DNA of 64,000 bases from contig JAJEKV010000005.1 in assembly GCA_021234155.1 (NCBI GenBank), forward strand, positions 4,220,952 through 4,284,951, given 5' to 3'. Positions 34,812-45,820 of the stretch are shown here, piece by piece. The notes beneath the pieces are model-generated. The model was given only the letters and a program-made list of their open reading frames with translations, ran no database searches and was not told the DNA's origin. Both the position numbers and the translations under genes were made by a program. The first letter of the stretch is position 1, and every line of letters begins with the position of its first letter. The stretch is from Isoetes taiwanensis. Taxonomy: Eukaryota > Streptophyta > Lycopodiopsida > Isoetales > Isoetaceae.

Positions 34812-34850
34812 GTATCTGTCCTCGGAGTCGTCTATGTCATCTGGAAAGCG
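34715..34850 (+). repeat. LTR-tail-like segment inside gypsy gag
   Basis: It is similar over its whole length, by eye about 80%, to 29,734-29,864, the last 130 bases of the 5' LTR. Both share tccatagatgg, agacggagggccctgctc and ccatgggaggggaaagtcc. No primer-binding site follows here. The match crosses the switch of the gag frame. Confidence 0.85.
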
Positions 34851-37800
34851 CCGGGACAAGGAGTACCGTAAGACGGTTGATACGGCCATAACCAGTATAT
34901 GGAAAAATAGGAAATTGGCCCAGTTTGATGGGAAATCTAGAGGCGGGCTGAATGCGGAGTCCTGGTTGGATGAGATGAAGGAGTTTGGGAAATCCTATGG
35001 CATGACAGAAAAGGATACAGGAAAAGTTGCCACCACAAACCTTACTGGAGCCGCTCGTATTTGGTGGAAGGGCTATGCCAGAGCCAAGCATCTGGACAGA
35101 AGCAGGTGCAAGTTCAAAAAGTTTGCCCAAGCTTTTAAGTCGCATTATGTGCCTCGTGTGCACAAATGCCAACAAATTCAGACTTTTTACAGGTTAGAAC
35201 AGAAGGGTATGTCAGTTCAGGCCTACACTGATGAATTCATGCGCCTGAGGCTGTATGTGCCAGGAATGAATGAAAAGAGAGCAGTGGAGGGCTATATTGA
35301 AGGGTTGGCCCCATCAATTAAACGAATGGTTAAGGCCATAGACCCGAAATCAGTTACAGAGGCTGAGGCTAAGGCATTGAGCCTTGAAGAAGACACACCA
35401 CGAAACCAGTACCAGCGCCCCGCCTCTTACTCGCAGCCACGCCTGAACACACCTTATAAGGGCCGTTCACCAAGTCCAGGGCCCTCTCAGCAGAACTCTA
35501 ACGGCCGCCAGGAAAAGAAGGTCACCTTCAACATGCCCGACAAACCGAACAATGTGGGTAAGGAAGTTCGGAACCTCCTACAATCTATTCCCAAAGAGGC
35601 CCGAGAGCAGCTCCGCAGAGATAAAGCATGTTACAGGTGTATGCGGCCCGGGCACTTCATGCAGAATTGCCCTTATGTCACACAGACTGCCCAGCTGGCC
35701 ATGGCCGACCTCGATTGGGACGATCTCGAGTCTACAACACCTGTCGAGGAGGAGGCTCCCGAGTATATTCACGGTGCGTCCCATATCCTTGCCGCCATAG
35801 AAACCGGCAATGCTGAAAGTCAGCCTGCTGTTATTTCCACTATAGGTCAAGTAGACAGTAAGCCTTTTATAATTCTTATGGATACGGAAAGTACACATAA
35901 TTTTGCTTCCCTTAGAATGGCCCAGGTATTGCAGCTTGAGACTTTGAGGTCCCGACCGAAACCTGTCACTTTAGCCAGTGGTAAAATCAGACATACTCAT
36001 GGTCGTCGCATTAACCTTAAAATGCAGCTGCCAGGTGCACCAGTTGCATTGGGTGCCGAGTTAATAGATATTGGCAAATATGATCTGATTGTTGGTATGG
36101 AATTCTTGGCATCTGCAAAAGACAATATCGACTGCGAAAAGCGGGAGGTTACCTTCAACGCAGCTAATGGAGCCCGCGTAACTATAAAAGGTGATCCATT
36201 AAACCCCATTATGCAGTCTCTGTCCATCAGGCAGTTAAGTAAGGCTATACGCAAGGATAAGCTACTTTGCGTCATCAGACTTGCATCCATTGAGTCAGAT
36301 GCTAAGCAGAAGCAAGTAGTTGATGCATTGCCAGAAAACATTGCTAATCTTCTTAGGGAATTTAGTGATCTCTTTCCAGACGAGATCCAGAAACTGCCTC
36401 CATTCAGAGGGGTAGAATGTGAGATAGCTTTGGAACCAGGTACTAAGCCTACCAGCAAGGCCCCGTACCGTATGAGTCCCCCTGAATTGGCAGAGCTTAA
36501 GAAGCAACTTCAGGAGCTACTAAACCTAGGCTTCATTCGGCCTAGTGTTTCGCCTTTTGGCGCTCCTATCCTTTTTGTTAAAAAGAAGGATGGCTCCTTG
36601 AGGATGTGTATTGATTATCGGCAATTCAATAAGCATACCATCAAGAATCGCTATGCTTTGCCTAGAGCAGACGATCTTATGGACCAGTTGCAAGGGGCCA
36701 GGTACTTCTCAAAGATTGACTTACGCTCCGAATATCATCAAATAAGAATTAAAGAGGAGGACATTCATAAATCTGCCTTTCGCACTAGATATGGGCATTA
36801 TGAATTTACCGTTATGCCTTTTGGATTAACTAATGCCCCCTCAACTTTCATGCGATTGATGAATGATGTCTTCCGACAATACTTGGATGATTTTGTTGTT
36901 ATTTTCTTTGACGACATTCTCATCTATAGTAAGACTCTGAAGGAGCATGAGCAACATCTTCGCTTGGCCCTACAAAAGCTAAGACGTCATCAGCTCTTCG
37001 CCAAGTTCTCTAAGTGCAAGTTTGCCACTCCGAAGGTGGATTACTTGGGACATATTATTTCAGCAGAGGGAATTGCTACGGATCCAGCAAAGATAGAGGC
37101 AGTCAAAAATTGGCCCATTCCAGGTAATGTTTCAGAGGTCCGAAGTTTCTTAGGATTGGCAGGGTATTACCGGAAATTTGTTAAGGATTTTGCAAAGATT
37201 GCAGCACCTCTTACTGATCTTACAAAGCATGAGAAAGTGAAGGATTGGATTGAGCATTAGAAAGCAAAGGTCCAGGGAAGTTTTCAGAAGCTTAAGGATG
37301 CTTTAACGTCGGCATCAGTCCTCACATTGCCGGACCCCAAAAGGATAAACTAGTAGCAACGGATGCCAGTAAAATTGCTACCAGTGGAGTCCTAATGCAG
37401 GAGGGCAGGGTTATTGCCTATGATTCAAAGAAAATGAATGAGACTGAACAACGATACCCTACCCATGATCAGGAATTCTTGGCTGTTGTTCGCGCTTTGC
37501 GTATATGGAGACACTACCTTCTTGGTAGGAGATTCCAACTTGATACGGACCATCAGAGTCTTCGTTATCTAATAACTCAACCCAATCTCAACCTCCGGCA
37601 GAGAAGATGGATGGAATTTTTGGAGGAGTATGATTTTGAGATTATGTATAAGCCTGGGAAACACAATGTGGTTGCGGATGCGTTATCACGCCATCCCTTG
37701 GTAACCCGAACCCATTGTAACGCAATTTCCACACTCACCAGCGAGTTCAGAAAACAAATAGAGCAAGCCTTAGCCACGGATCCAGAGTTCCGTGAGGCGT

Positions 37801-39262
37801 GGGATAGTTTGGCTAAGGAGGCACGCACAGATAAAGAACGTGAAGCTTTCCGTTCGTATAAGAAAGAGGGCAATTTGTTATATCACAAAGATAAGTTGTG
37901 TGTACCTGAGACTTCAGGAGTGCGTAAGTTTATTCTCCATGATACACACAACAACCCTATAGCTGGACATGCAGGTTTCATGAAGGCCTACTTTAAGATC
38001 CGCTCCAGTTATTTTTGGCCTTCTATGAAGAAGGACATTGCCCGTGTATTAAGCAGTGTCAGGTGTGTCAGCAAACCAAGGCTGAGCAATTAAGGATTCC
38101 AGGAGAGTTGCAACCTCTGGATGTGCCCAACGCTAAGTGGGAAGTGATAACCATGGATTTCATTGTGGGCCTTTCACGTACTCTCCGTGGATATGATGCA
38201 TTGATGGTAGTGGTCGACAAATTGTCGAAAATGGCTCATTTCTTGCTATGTCGTACCACAGATACAGCCTTCGATACCGCTTTGTTATTTGCAAAGGACA
38301 TCTTCAGATTGCACGGAATGCCACGAGTTATTGTATCCGACAGGGATCCCAAATTCATAAGTGCATTCTGGAAAGATTTCTTTGCCACCATCCAAACCAA
38401 GCTTGCTATGAGTACGGCATATCATCCTCAGACGGATGGTCAGACAGAGCGTACCAATCGGATTATAGAGGATATGCTACGAAGTTATGTGTGGATTAAG
38501 CAATCACAATGGGCTGACTATATTTATCTGGTCGAATTTGCCTATAACAGCATGAAACAGGAGTCTTTCAGAATGTCTCCCTTTATGATAAATTATGGTT
38601 ATCAATGTCTTACTCCAGACACATGGCATAATCCCGTTTCTAAAGTGGAGGTTTCTCAACAACTCCTTTTGGAAATGCAGGCTTTGGTTGAAGAAGTTCG
38701 TGGTTACTTATTGGCCGCACGCAGTCGTCAGAAGAGTGTGGCGGATAAGCACAGAACCCCACGAGTCTTCCAGGTGGGCGAATCAGTTTGGCTTAAGATT
38801 AAGGTAAAACAAGCCAAGCTTAAGATTGGTAACTGCAAGAAGTTGGCACCCAGATGGGCTGGGCCGTTCAAAATCATTGAACGTGTTGGAGAACGGGCAT
38901 ATCGCTTGGATTTGCCATCCCGCTTGAAGATCCACAAGGTCTTTCACGTGAGTCTTCTGAAACAACACACCCCAGATCCAGAGGAGATCTTGGATACACC
39001 CACCCTTCTTGAAATGACGAAAGAGCATCTAGATATAGTGCCTGAAGCTCTTCTTGATCGAGCCTATAAGCAGACCAGAAGGAGTCAAATGCTGCAATAC
39101 TTGGTTAAGTGGAAACACTTGCCAGTTGAGGATGCTACGTGGGTGATGAAGATAGACCTTGAGAAGCACTATCCGGATTTCATGCGGGAATCTCAGGGCC
39201 GCACCATCAACGATGCTATCAACCCCGCTCCCGGCGGTAAGCTTGAAGGCTTGATTCGCTGA
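34780..39262 (+). pseudogene. Gypsy gag-pol polyprotein with chromodomain, broken by one stop and two frameshifts
   Basis: Order seen: gag ([20 protein letters not shown], then [10 protein letters not shown]), zinc knuckle [14 protein letters not shown], aspartic protease, RT, RNase H (TDASKIATSGVLMQ), integrase and chromodomain. RT motifs are [43 protein letters not shown] and the catalytic FFDDILIYS. The integrase zinc finger is HTHNNPIAGHAGF with CIKQCQVCQQTK across a frameshift. Its catalytic Asp/Asp/Glu lie in MDFIVGL, VSDRDPKF and NRIIEDML. The C-terminal chromodomain has YLVKWKHLPVEDATW. The protease motif is MDTEST where D-S/T-G is expected, so Gly is Glu. A TAG at 37,258-37,260, a frameshift at about 37,345 (lost base before RNase H) and another at about 38,050 break the chain. 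Presence of the chromodomain places it among chromoviruses. Confidence 0.93.
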
Positions 39263-39897
39263 GAATCATCATGCAGTAGAGGGGTAGATGCATCGTGGTT
39301 AATAATAGTTACCGATGATGAGATCACCCTCGTGTTCTCTAGGACGTGGTGTATTGTCAATGTGGGCATGACCACGAACTGCTTGGAAAGCATGTAGAGG
39401 ATAGGCTCGTTCATCTCGGCTATAATGGGAACTTGACCATTCCTTACGCCGCAATGAATTGCGAACCATAGGCATGATAGGTTCCCTTGTAGATAGGTTT
39501 TTCTTTTATTTCTTATAGGGGGTGGTCCCTTCAACCACAACCTACTTATATTATCTATATATACTGATGTATTGCGTTGACATGTGCAGGCTAGTGAGTA
39601 GTACGTGACCTGCCCATGTATAGAGGGTTGTTGATGGCCCGACTTCTCCAGTTTTATTTTGTCTACATGTGTTACCTTTTTGTCAATGTGTTGTTGATAT
39701 GGGACTTCGGTCCTCAAACCTTTTTATGATAAGTATGTGAAATGCACCTTGGTGCTTAAACTATTTGATGCTTTAAGTTCAATGTTATTATTCATTTTTC
39801 ATGTATACTTTCTTTTATTGCAATTCCTTGATCAAATATCACTTGTTTAACTAACCCCAATGCTGAGGACAGCGTCATTTCTAAGGAGGGGAGAATG
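39263..39897 (+). other. Gypsy 3' untranslated region and polypurine tract
   Basis: No coding sequence is seen after the chromodomain frame. The purine run aaggaggggagaa (39,883-39,895) lies directly before the TG of the 3' LTR and would prime plus-strand synthesis. Confidence 0.85.
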
Positions 39898-40050
39898 TGA
39901 CGTTCCAAGTATTTATACGTTCCAAGTATTTATACGGTATACGTATAAATATACAAACACGTCACCCAGTACATTACGCCACCATGGGGTATTTTAACCT
40001 AGGGGTGGTTGACCTAAAAGGGATTAATTTAGCTATGCTAGATTAATTAT
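39896..40050 (+). repeat. Gypsy 3' LTR, left part
   Basis: It begins TGTGACGTTCC like the 5' LTR and carries a short tandem duplication of gttccaagtatttatac absent from the 5' LTR. It is cut at gattaattat by the copia insertion. Confidence 0.9.
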
Positions 40051-40779
40051 TGATAGAAATAGAGTATTCAATCTTATCTATTTCTAATGTTTGCTTGATA
40101 AATTTGTGGATTATATCAAGACAATAAGAAAGACTATAGGAATTCTAATGCAACATATTTGTCTTCAAACAATATCACAATTGACCATTGATTTAATGTA
40201 GCTTCAACACTGTAGAAAAGGGATTGACCCTATAACTGTAGCAAAGTTGACCCGTTAGAAATCAACTAAGAAACCAAAATACATTCACGAATTCCTCCTT
40301 AGGTATTTGCCGGACCAGCTCAATCTTTCATGGCCGGCCTGTCTATTCTTTTATTTACAGTGATCCGTCGGTTATGGCCTTGGAATCGGCCGCTTTGCCG
40401 ATCAGCTATTCATATGGAGTTTCCCTCCATAGTTTCGGGCCATCACGACTATTATTTACAAATATAATAGTTCAATATAACCATTGAACCATTGTTGCTC
40501 TAGTCACTTAATAAACCTTTAAAATAAGTATCTCTTAAGGTTATGCTATAGAGCAAGATCTTCACCATGGTATCTACTGCAGCGTTACTGTGAAACTTAA
40601 GTATGCTCTTCTGCAATGGCTCTCAGAGTGGTGCACTCTGCACAATCATAAGTGCAACCTTTGCTAATGGCTTTCAGTGTGACCCCTGTACAGATAAATA
40701 TGCAACCTTAAGATTTGCACTTAAACTGATGATACATTTGGCACATGAATTTTGTGATGAACCATTTACATTTCCAACA
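40051..40779 (-). repeat. Copia LTR (3' LTR in element orientation)
   Basis: It runs tgatagaaat ... tttccaaca on the plus strand. It is preceded in element orientation by the purine tract complementary to ttcctccttc (40,780-40,789). Confidence 0.95.
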
Positions 40780-43700
40780 TTCCTCCTTCATCACATAATT
40801 CCATGATCTTCATATCTGATTTGAACTGCTTAAATTTAATCTCTGGCAAAGCCTTTGTGAAAATGTCTGCAACCTGCTTAGCTGTATTCACATACACCAT
40901 TTCAATGTAATGTTTGGCTGCTAAATCTCTAATGAAATGTATGTTTAATTCAATATGCTTGGTCCTCTCATGATGCACGGGATTCTTCATAATTGCAATG
41001 CAGCTCTGGCTGTCAGTGAGAATTTGTGTAGGGCCACTTTGTTTGAATCCTAGTTCCTCCATCAATCTCCTCAACCAGCATATTTCCTTTGCAACTAAGG
41101 ATGAAGCTGAGTATTCAGCTTCTGCTGAGGACATGGCAATGGCATTCTGTTTTTTGCTTTTCCAGGTGATTGCCCCTCCACCTAAGAATACCACAAATCC
41201 AGATGTGGATTTTCTATTTGATAGATCACCTCCCCAATCTGCATCACTATATGCTTTCAGCTCCAAGTTAGATGAGTTGTATGTTATTCCATGATTCTTT
41301 GTGCCCTTTAGATACTTCAAGACACGTTTTCCAGCTATCCAATGGTCCCTGAAAGGATTATTGCATCTCCTACTTAAGATGTTCACAATGTATGATATAT
41401 CTGGCCTTGTGTTGTTTGCCAAATATAACAAACAACCAACTAGTGATCTGTAAGGCACATTCTCCATTTCTGCTTTATCCTTTTCAGTGAGTGTCTCTTC
41501 TTCAGTCAATCTGTGACCTGGGACTACAGGAGTTTTGGAAGAATGTGCATCAACTAGATTAAATCTTTTCAGCATATTTTCAATGTGTTTGCTTTGCTGC
41601 AATCTTAAGACCTTTTGATCTCTGTTTCTACAAACTTCAATGCCCAAAAAATGTTTTAGCTCCCCTAGGTCTGACATTTCAAACCTTGAGCTCAATATTC
41701 CTTTGCAATGATTTAGAATCTTTAGATGGTTTGCTGCCATGATACAGTCATCCACATATAGAGCTATAATGCAAAAAGTTTCTGCTTGCTTGTACCTATA
41801 GAGGTTGCCATCATTTCTGAGCTTCTCAAACCCTTGTTCCTTGAGGAAATTATCCATGCAGACATACCATTCCCTAGGGGACTGCTTCAGACCGTACACA
41901 GCCCTGTTTAGTCTCCATACTTTATTATTTTTCTGTTCAAACCCAGGTGCTTGTTGCATGAAGACTTTTTCCTCCAATTTTGCATTTAAGAATGCTGTTT
42001 TTACATCCATATGATGTAACTCAAGATCTTGTGCATTTGCTATTGCAAGTAAGGTTCTAATGCTGGTTAGTTTCACAATAGGAGAGTATGTTTCATCAAA
42101 ATCTAAACCCTGTTGTTGTGTGTATCCCTTTGCAACCAGCCTTGCCTTGTACTTCCTGCTTCCATCTGCATTCTCCTTGATTTTAAATAGCCATTTGCAA
42201 CCTATTACATTGTCTCTGTCTGGGTAATCAACCAAGTCATACGTTTGGGTTTTCTCAAATGATTCTAATTCATCTTTCATGGCTTTAAGCCACTGATCTT
42301 TGTGTTCACTTTCAAGTGCTTCTTCATACGACTGTGGTATTGAGATGTTCTCTAGTATAGCCATAATGTGTTCATGTTCATATTCAGCATATTGCTTTTC
42401 TAGTCTTTTGCTCCTTCCCATATCATTTCTACCATATTGTTCAATATTTTCTTGCACATTTTCCAATAGTCTTTCTGCCTGGGTTTTTCTTTTGCTAATA
42501 GTTCCTGGCTGCATAACTCTGTTCTCAATGCTTTCTGCCCTATTCCCTTCAGTGATTACATCATCCTGAGATTCTGCCACAGTGTCATCTTCTTCATGAT
42601 CAGAATCTATGTTTATGCTTTGCTGGACCTTGTTTTCATCTTTATCTTTTTTGTCACAAGTTTCTTTTCGTGGATGCCTGTCTTTATAAAATACTTGTTC
42701 ATCAAACAAGACATCTCTGCTAATAACAATTGTTCTGCTTTCTGGCACATATACTCTATACCCCTTTGACTCTTCATCATACCCCACGAGATAGCCTATG
42801 CTTGCTTTATCATCTAATTTTTGCCTCAATTCTTTTGGTACATGTACATATGTTAAACAGCCATATGCCTTAAAGTATTCATAATTTATACTAGCATTTT
42901 CATTTGACCATAATAAATCAGGTATGTTACCTTTAATGCTCGAAGATGGCAGTTTGTTTTGGATCATTATTGCAGCCTTCAAAGCTTCCTCCCACAGGTG
43001 ATTTGGCAAGCCACTCCTCTTGATCGTCCTGTTTTTCCTTTCAGCTACTCCATTTTGCTGGGGACTGTACCTGCAGGTTAGTTGCCTTCTAATTCCATGA
43101 GTGATGCAAAAAAGTCTGAATTTGGCTGATAGGTACTCCCCTCCTCTATCAGACCTGATACACTTCAGTTTTCTCCCTGATTCTCTTTCCATTTCATGAA
43201 CATATTGTTTGAAAGCATTCAAAGCTTGAGACTTTCTTTCTAAGCAGTAGACCTTGCACTTCCTACTGAAGTCATCAATAAAAGATATGAAATATCTTTT
43301 ATTTGTCCTCCCTTTGACATTTAATGGCCCACATAGGTCAGTGTGTACCAGATCAAGAACTCCCTTTGCTCTTGTTTTGGATTGTTTGAATGGCAGCCTG
43401 TTTGTTTTCCCAAGTATACATCCCTCACACTTGAAGTTTTCAGATTTAATATCTTTGCAATTTAGCCATCCCTTTTTGGCTAAATATTTCAAATTGTTGC
43501 AGTGAGTATGGGCCAGCCTGTCATGCCAGATTTCAAGTTCTGGAATATTTAAAGTGTTAATACTGTCATGTCCAAAAGCTTTCATTTGGAAGAGATTGCT
43601 AACACATTTTGCATGGAACTTCAATATATTATCAAAAAGGATATTACAACCTTTTGAGTCAAAGTTGACCTTATAGCCTAAATCCACCAACTGGCTTACA

Positions 43701-44317
43701 GAAATGAGATTTTTAATGATTGTGGGAACACACAATACATTTTCAATATCTACTATGTTTCCATCAAGATCTAAGAGTTGCAAAAGTCCCCTTCCTTCAA
43801 TTTCTTGAGTATCTCCATTTCCAACTTGGATTCTTCTAGAATGAGAGGTTGAGACATTTTTTAGCAAATCAGTAGATTGGACTACTGATCTTTCAGCTCC
43901 ACTATCAACTACAAGATTTTCAGATTTATTAGCAGGCTGATTTTGCTCAACAATATTAAATGCAAGACTTACCTCATCTTCATCATCAACATCAGATTTT
44001 TCCTTATCTTCTTGCTCCCTTGCCACAAAGGTTCCAGTTGGTTCCAGAAAGAAAAGGGAAAAGGAAAGGGACCAGCTCCCTTCCCTTCCAGAGCTGGTTC
44101 CAGCTCCCTTCCCTTCCAGAGCTGGTTCTTCCTCCTCTGCTAGTGGACCCCTTATTATTTCCCTTACCATGATCCTTTGGAGTAGGGCACTTAGCTGCAA
44201 CATGCCCTTTTCCCCCACAGGTATAACAGTTAAATTCCCTTTTAAGTTTAGGGCATTCACTCTTGAAATGCCCTGTTTCATGGCAATTGTAACATGTGAC
44301 TTTCTTTTTCCCAGCAA
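40766..44317 (-). CDS. Copia pol: protease, integrase, reverse transcriptase, RNase H, open to the end
   Basis: The native part begins at about 44,070, downstream of the 28-bp duplication; upstream codons of this 1183-residue frame overlap gag in another phase. The protease motif is NLVVDSGAERSVV. The GAG-pre-integrase region is EIWHDRLAHTHCNNLKYL with CEGCILGK. Integrase catalytic blocks are LVHTDLCGPL, IRSDRGGEYLS and YSPQQNGVAERKNRTI. RT blocks are VIGCKWLFKIKENADGSRKY, LHHMDVKTAFLNAKLEEKVF, RAVYGLKQSPREWY and catalytic ALYVDDCIMAA. RNase H is KAYSDADWGGDLSNRKSTSG and ends with ILTDSQSCIAIMKNP and VADIFTKALP. All catalytic motifs look intact, which fits a young copy. The frame ends inside the 3' LTR edge at 40,766. 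Confidence 0.95.
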   Translation of the reverse strand: MLGKRKSHVTIAMKQGISRVNALNLKGNLTVIPVGEKGMLQLSALLQRIMVREIIRGPLAEEEEPALEGKGAGTSSGREGSWSLSFSLFFLEPTGTFVAREQEDKEKSDVDDEDEVSLAFNIVEQNQPANKSENLVVDSGAERSVVQSTDLLKNVSTSHSRRIQVGNGDTQEIEGRGLLQLLDLDGNIVDIENVLCVPTIIKNLISVSQLVDLGYKVNFDSKGCNILFDNILKFHAKCVSNLFQMKAFGHDSINTLNIPELEIWHDRLAHTHCNNLKYLAKKGWLNCKDIKSENFKCEGCILGKTNRLPFKQSKTRAKGVLDLVHTDLCGPLNVKGRTNKRYFISFIDDFSRKCKVYCLERKSQALNAFKQYVHEMERESGRKLKCIRSDRGGEYLSAKFRLFCITHGIRRQLTCRYSPQQNGVAERKNRTIKRSGLPNHLWEEALKAAIMIQNKLPSSSIKGNIPDLLWSNENASINYEYFKAYGCLTYVHVPKELRQKLDDKASIGYLVGYDEESKGYRVYVPESRTIVISRDVLFDEQVFYKDRHPRKETCDKKDKDENKVQQSINIDSDHEEDDTVAESQDDVITEGNRAESIENRVMQPGTISKRKTQAERLLENVQENIEQYGRNDMGRSKRLEKQYAEYEHEHIMAILENISIPQSYEEALESEHKDQWLKAMKDELESFEKTQTYDLVDYPDRDNVIGCKWLFKIKENADGSRKYKARLVAKGYTQQQGLDFDETYSPIVKLTSIRTLLAIANAQDLELHHMDVKTAFLNAKLEEKVFMQQAPGFEQKNNKVWRLNRAVYGLKQSPREWYVCMDNFLKEQGFEKLRNDGNLYRYKQAETFCIIALYVDDCIMAANHLKILNHCKGILSSRFEMSDLGELKHFLGIEVCRNRDQKVLRLQQSKHIENMLKRFNLVDAHSSKTPVVPGHRLTEEETLTEKDKAEMENVPYRSLVGCLLYLANNTRPDISYIVNILSRRCNNPFRDHWIAGKRVLKYLKGTKNHGITYNSSNLELKAYSDADWGGDLSNRKSTSGFVVFLGGGAITWKSKKQNAIAMSSAEAEYSASSLVAKEICWLRRLMEELGFKQSGPTQILTDSQSCIAIMKNPVHHERTKHIELNIHFIRDLAAKHYIEMVYVNTAKQVADIFTKALPEIKFKQFKSDMKIMELCDEGGMLEM

Positions 44318-45029
44318 ACAGAATTTCAGGAGATTCTTCCCTTTCTCTTATGATCTTTTTCTGCTCGAACTCTGTTCTCAGAATATTCTCTGCTTCATCT
44401 CTAGATTTGCTCATGTTTCTAATAAATAGAGACAGATTTTCATTTTCACTAACAGCTCTAGATATTTGGAGAACTTGACTTCTTTCACTGATATTGACTC
44501 CAGCACCAGCTAAGTCAGCTATTATGTTATCAAATTGATTAAAAAAATCTGATACATCTTCTTCCTCCTTTAGTTTCAGTCCCCTCAATTCATTTTCAAG
44601 CAAATCTATTTGGGATGAAGTCTTTTCTTCATAATGTTTCAATAAAAAACTCCACATCTGCTTAGGGCTTAAATTTCTTAACTTAAGCCTAATGGTAGGG
44701 CTTACCTTGCAGGTAATTATGCCTTGAGCCTCCTTAACTTTTGAGTATAAGGATCTCCCAGTTCCCACATGACTGCCACCAGCTGTTCCTTTTGCAGTTG
44801 TTGCTCCACGACCTGCATTTTCTCTCATGTTAACAGATCCCTCAGAAACAGACCTGGTAATGGTGTTCATGTTGACATTTGTGCCTCCATCTGGATCAAC
44901 AAGATCCCAGAGATCTTCAACTTCCAAAATGTGTTTCACAGCATCCTTCCACACTTGAAAACCTGGTCCACCCTTGTAGACCTCCACTGTGCTTAAGAGA
45001 CTAGCTCCAAATCTGCTAGACATATTCAA
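44004..45029 (-). CDS. Copia gag with two CCHC zinc knuckles
   Basis: The frame starts MNMSSRFGASLLSTVEVY at 45,029, about 30 bases inside the primer site. The UBN2/gag-type middle region has FQVWKDAVKHILEVEDLWDL, LSPKQMWSFLLKHYEEKTSS, LKLKEEEDVSDFFNQFDNII and a helical EQKKIIREREES region. Two knuckles follow, CYNCHETGHFKSEC and CYTCGGKGHVAAKC; many copia gags have one. After the 28-bp duplication the frame runs into an unrelated tail and stops at 44,004, so the last 40 or so residues are not native gag. The product would assemble virus-like particles and bind element RNA. Confidence 0.92.
   Translation of the reverse strand: MNMSSRFGASLLSTVEVYKGGPGFQVWKDAVKHILEVEDLWDLVDPDGGTNVNMNTITRSVSEGSVNMRENAGRGATTAKGTAGGSHVGTGRSLYSKVKEAQGIITCKVSPTIRLKLRNLSPKQMWSFLLKHYEEKTSSQIDLLENELRGLKLKEEEDVSDFFNQFDNIIADLAGAGVNISERSQVLQISRAVSENENLSLFIRNMSKSRDEAENILRTEFEQKKIIREREESPEILFAGKKKVTCYNCHETGHFKSECPKLKREFNCYTCGGKGHVAAKCPTPKDHGKGNNKGSTSRGGRTSSGREGSWNQLWKGRELVPFLFPFLSGTNWNLCGKGARR
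44072..44127. repeat. Exact 28-bp tandem duplication at the copia gag-pol junction
   Basis: ccagctcccttcccttccag and eight further bases occur at 44,072-44,099 and again at 44,100-44,127. Because 28 is not a multiple of three, the duplication puts gag and pol in different phases; with a single unit the two frames would be continuous. Confidence 0.95.
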
Positions 45030-45060
45030 AATGCAAAAATATCACAAGGTTCAACAGGAT

Positions 45061-45077
45061 TATGTGCTCTGATACCA
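45061..45077 (-). other. Copia primer-binding site (tRNA-iMet)
   Basis: The minus strand reads tggtatcagagcacata one base inside the 5' LTR, complementary to the 3' end of initiator tRNA-Met. Confidence 0.93.
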
Positions 45078-45078
45078 A

Positions 45079-45815
45079 TGATAGAAATAGAGTATTCAAT
45101 CTTATCTATTTCTAATGTTTGCTTGATAAATTCGTGAATTTTATCAAGACAATAAGAAAGTCTATAGGAATTCTAATACAGCATATTTGTCTTCAACCAA
45201 TATCACAATTGACCATTGATATAATATAGCTTCAACACTGTAGAAAAGGGATTGACCCTATAACTGTAGCAAAGTTGACCCGTTAGAAATCAACTAAGAA
45301 AACAAAATACATTCACGAATTCCTCCTTAGGTATTTGCCGGACCAGCTCAATCAAACATGGCCGGCCTGTCTATTCTTTTATTTACAGTGATCCGTCGGT
45401 TATGGCTTTGGAATCGGCCGCTTTGCCGATCGCCTATTCATATGGAGTTTCCCTCCATAGTTTCGGATCATCACGACTATTATTTACAAATATAATGGTT
45501 CAATATAACCAATGAACCATTGTTGCTCTTGTCACTTAATAAACCTTTAAAATAAGTATCTCTTAAGGTTATGCTATAGAGCAAGATCTTCACCATGGTA
45601 TCCACTGCTGAGTTACTGAGTTACTGTGAAACTTAGGTATACACTTCTGCAATGGCTCTCAGAGTGGTGAACTCTGCACAATCATAAGTGCAACCTTTGC
45701 TAATGGCTTTCAGTGTGATCCCTGTACAGATAAATATGCAACCTTAAGATTTACACTTAAACTGATGATGCATTTGGCACATGAATTTTGTGATGAACCA
45801 TTTACATTTCCAACA
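45079..45815 (-). repeat. Copia LTR (5' LTR in element orientation)
   Basis: It has the same termini as the left copy. It includes a small duplication (gagttact) and scattered substitutions relative to it. Confidence 0.95.
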
Positions 45816-45820
45816 ATTAT

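Larger units (their letters stand above)
40051..45815 (-). mobile_element. Ty1/copia LTR retrotransposon nested in the gypsy 3' LTR
   Basis: Two direct LTRs bound minus-strand gag and pol. The 5-bp sequence attat flanks the element (40,046-40,050 and 45,816-45,820). The uninterrupted 5' gypsy LTR has a single copy of the target there, so the insertion site and order of events are certain. The LTRs look about 95% or more identical by eye, so it is younger than the gypsy element, whose own LTRs differ by large deletions. Pol is one open frame; gag and pol are out of phase only because of a 28-bp duplication. Confidence 0.96.

Noticed and set aside
37261-37394. Intron in gypsy pol
   Set aside because: RNase H coding sequence continues on both sides with one stop and one base shift; no splice signals are needed to explain it.
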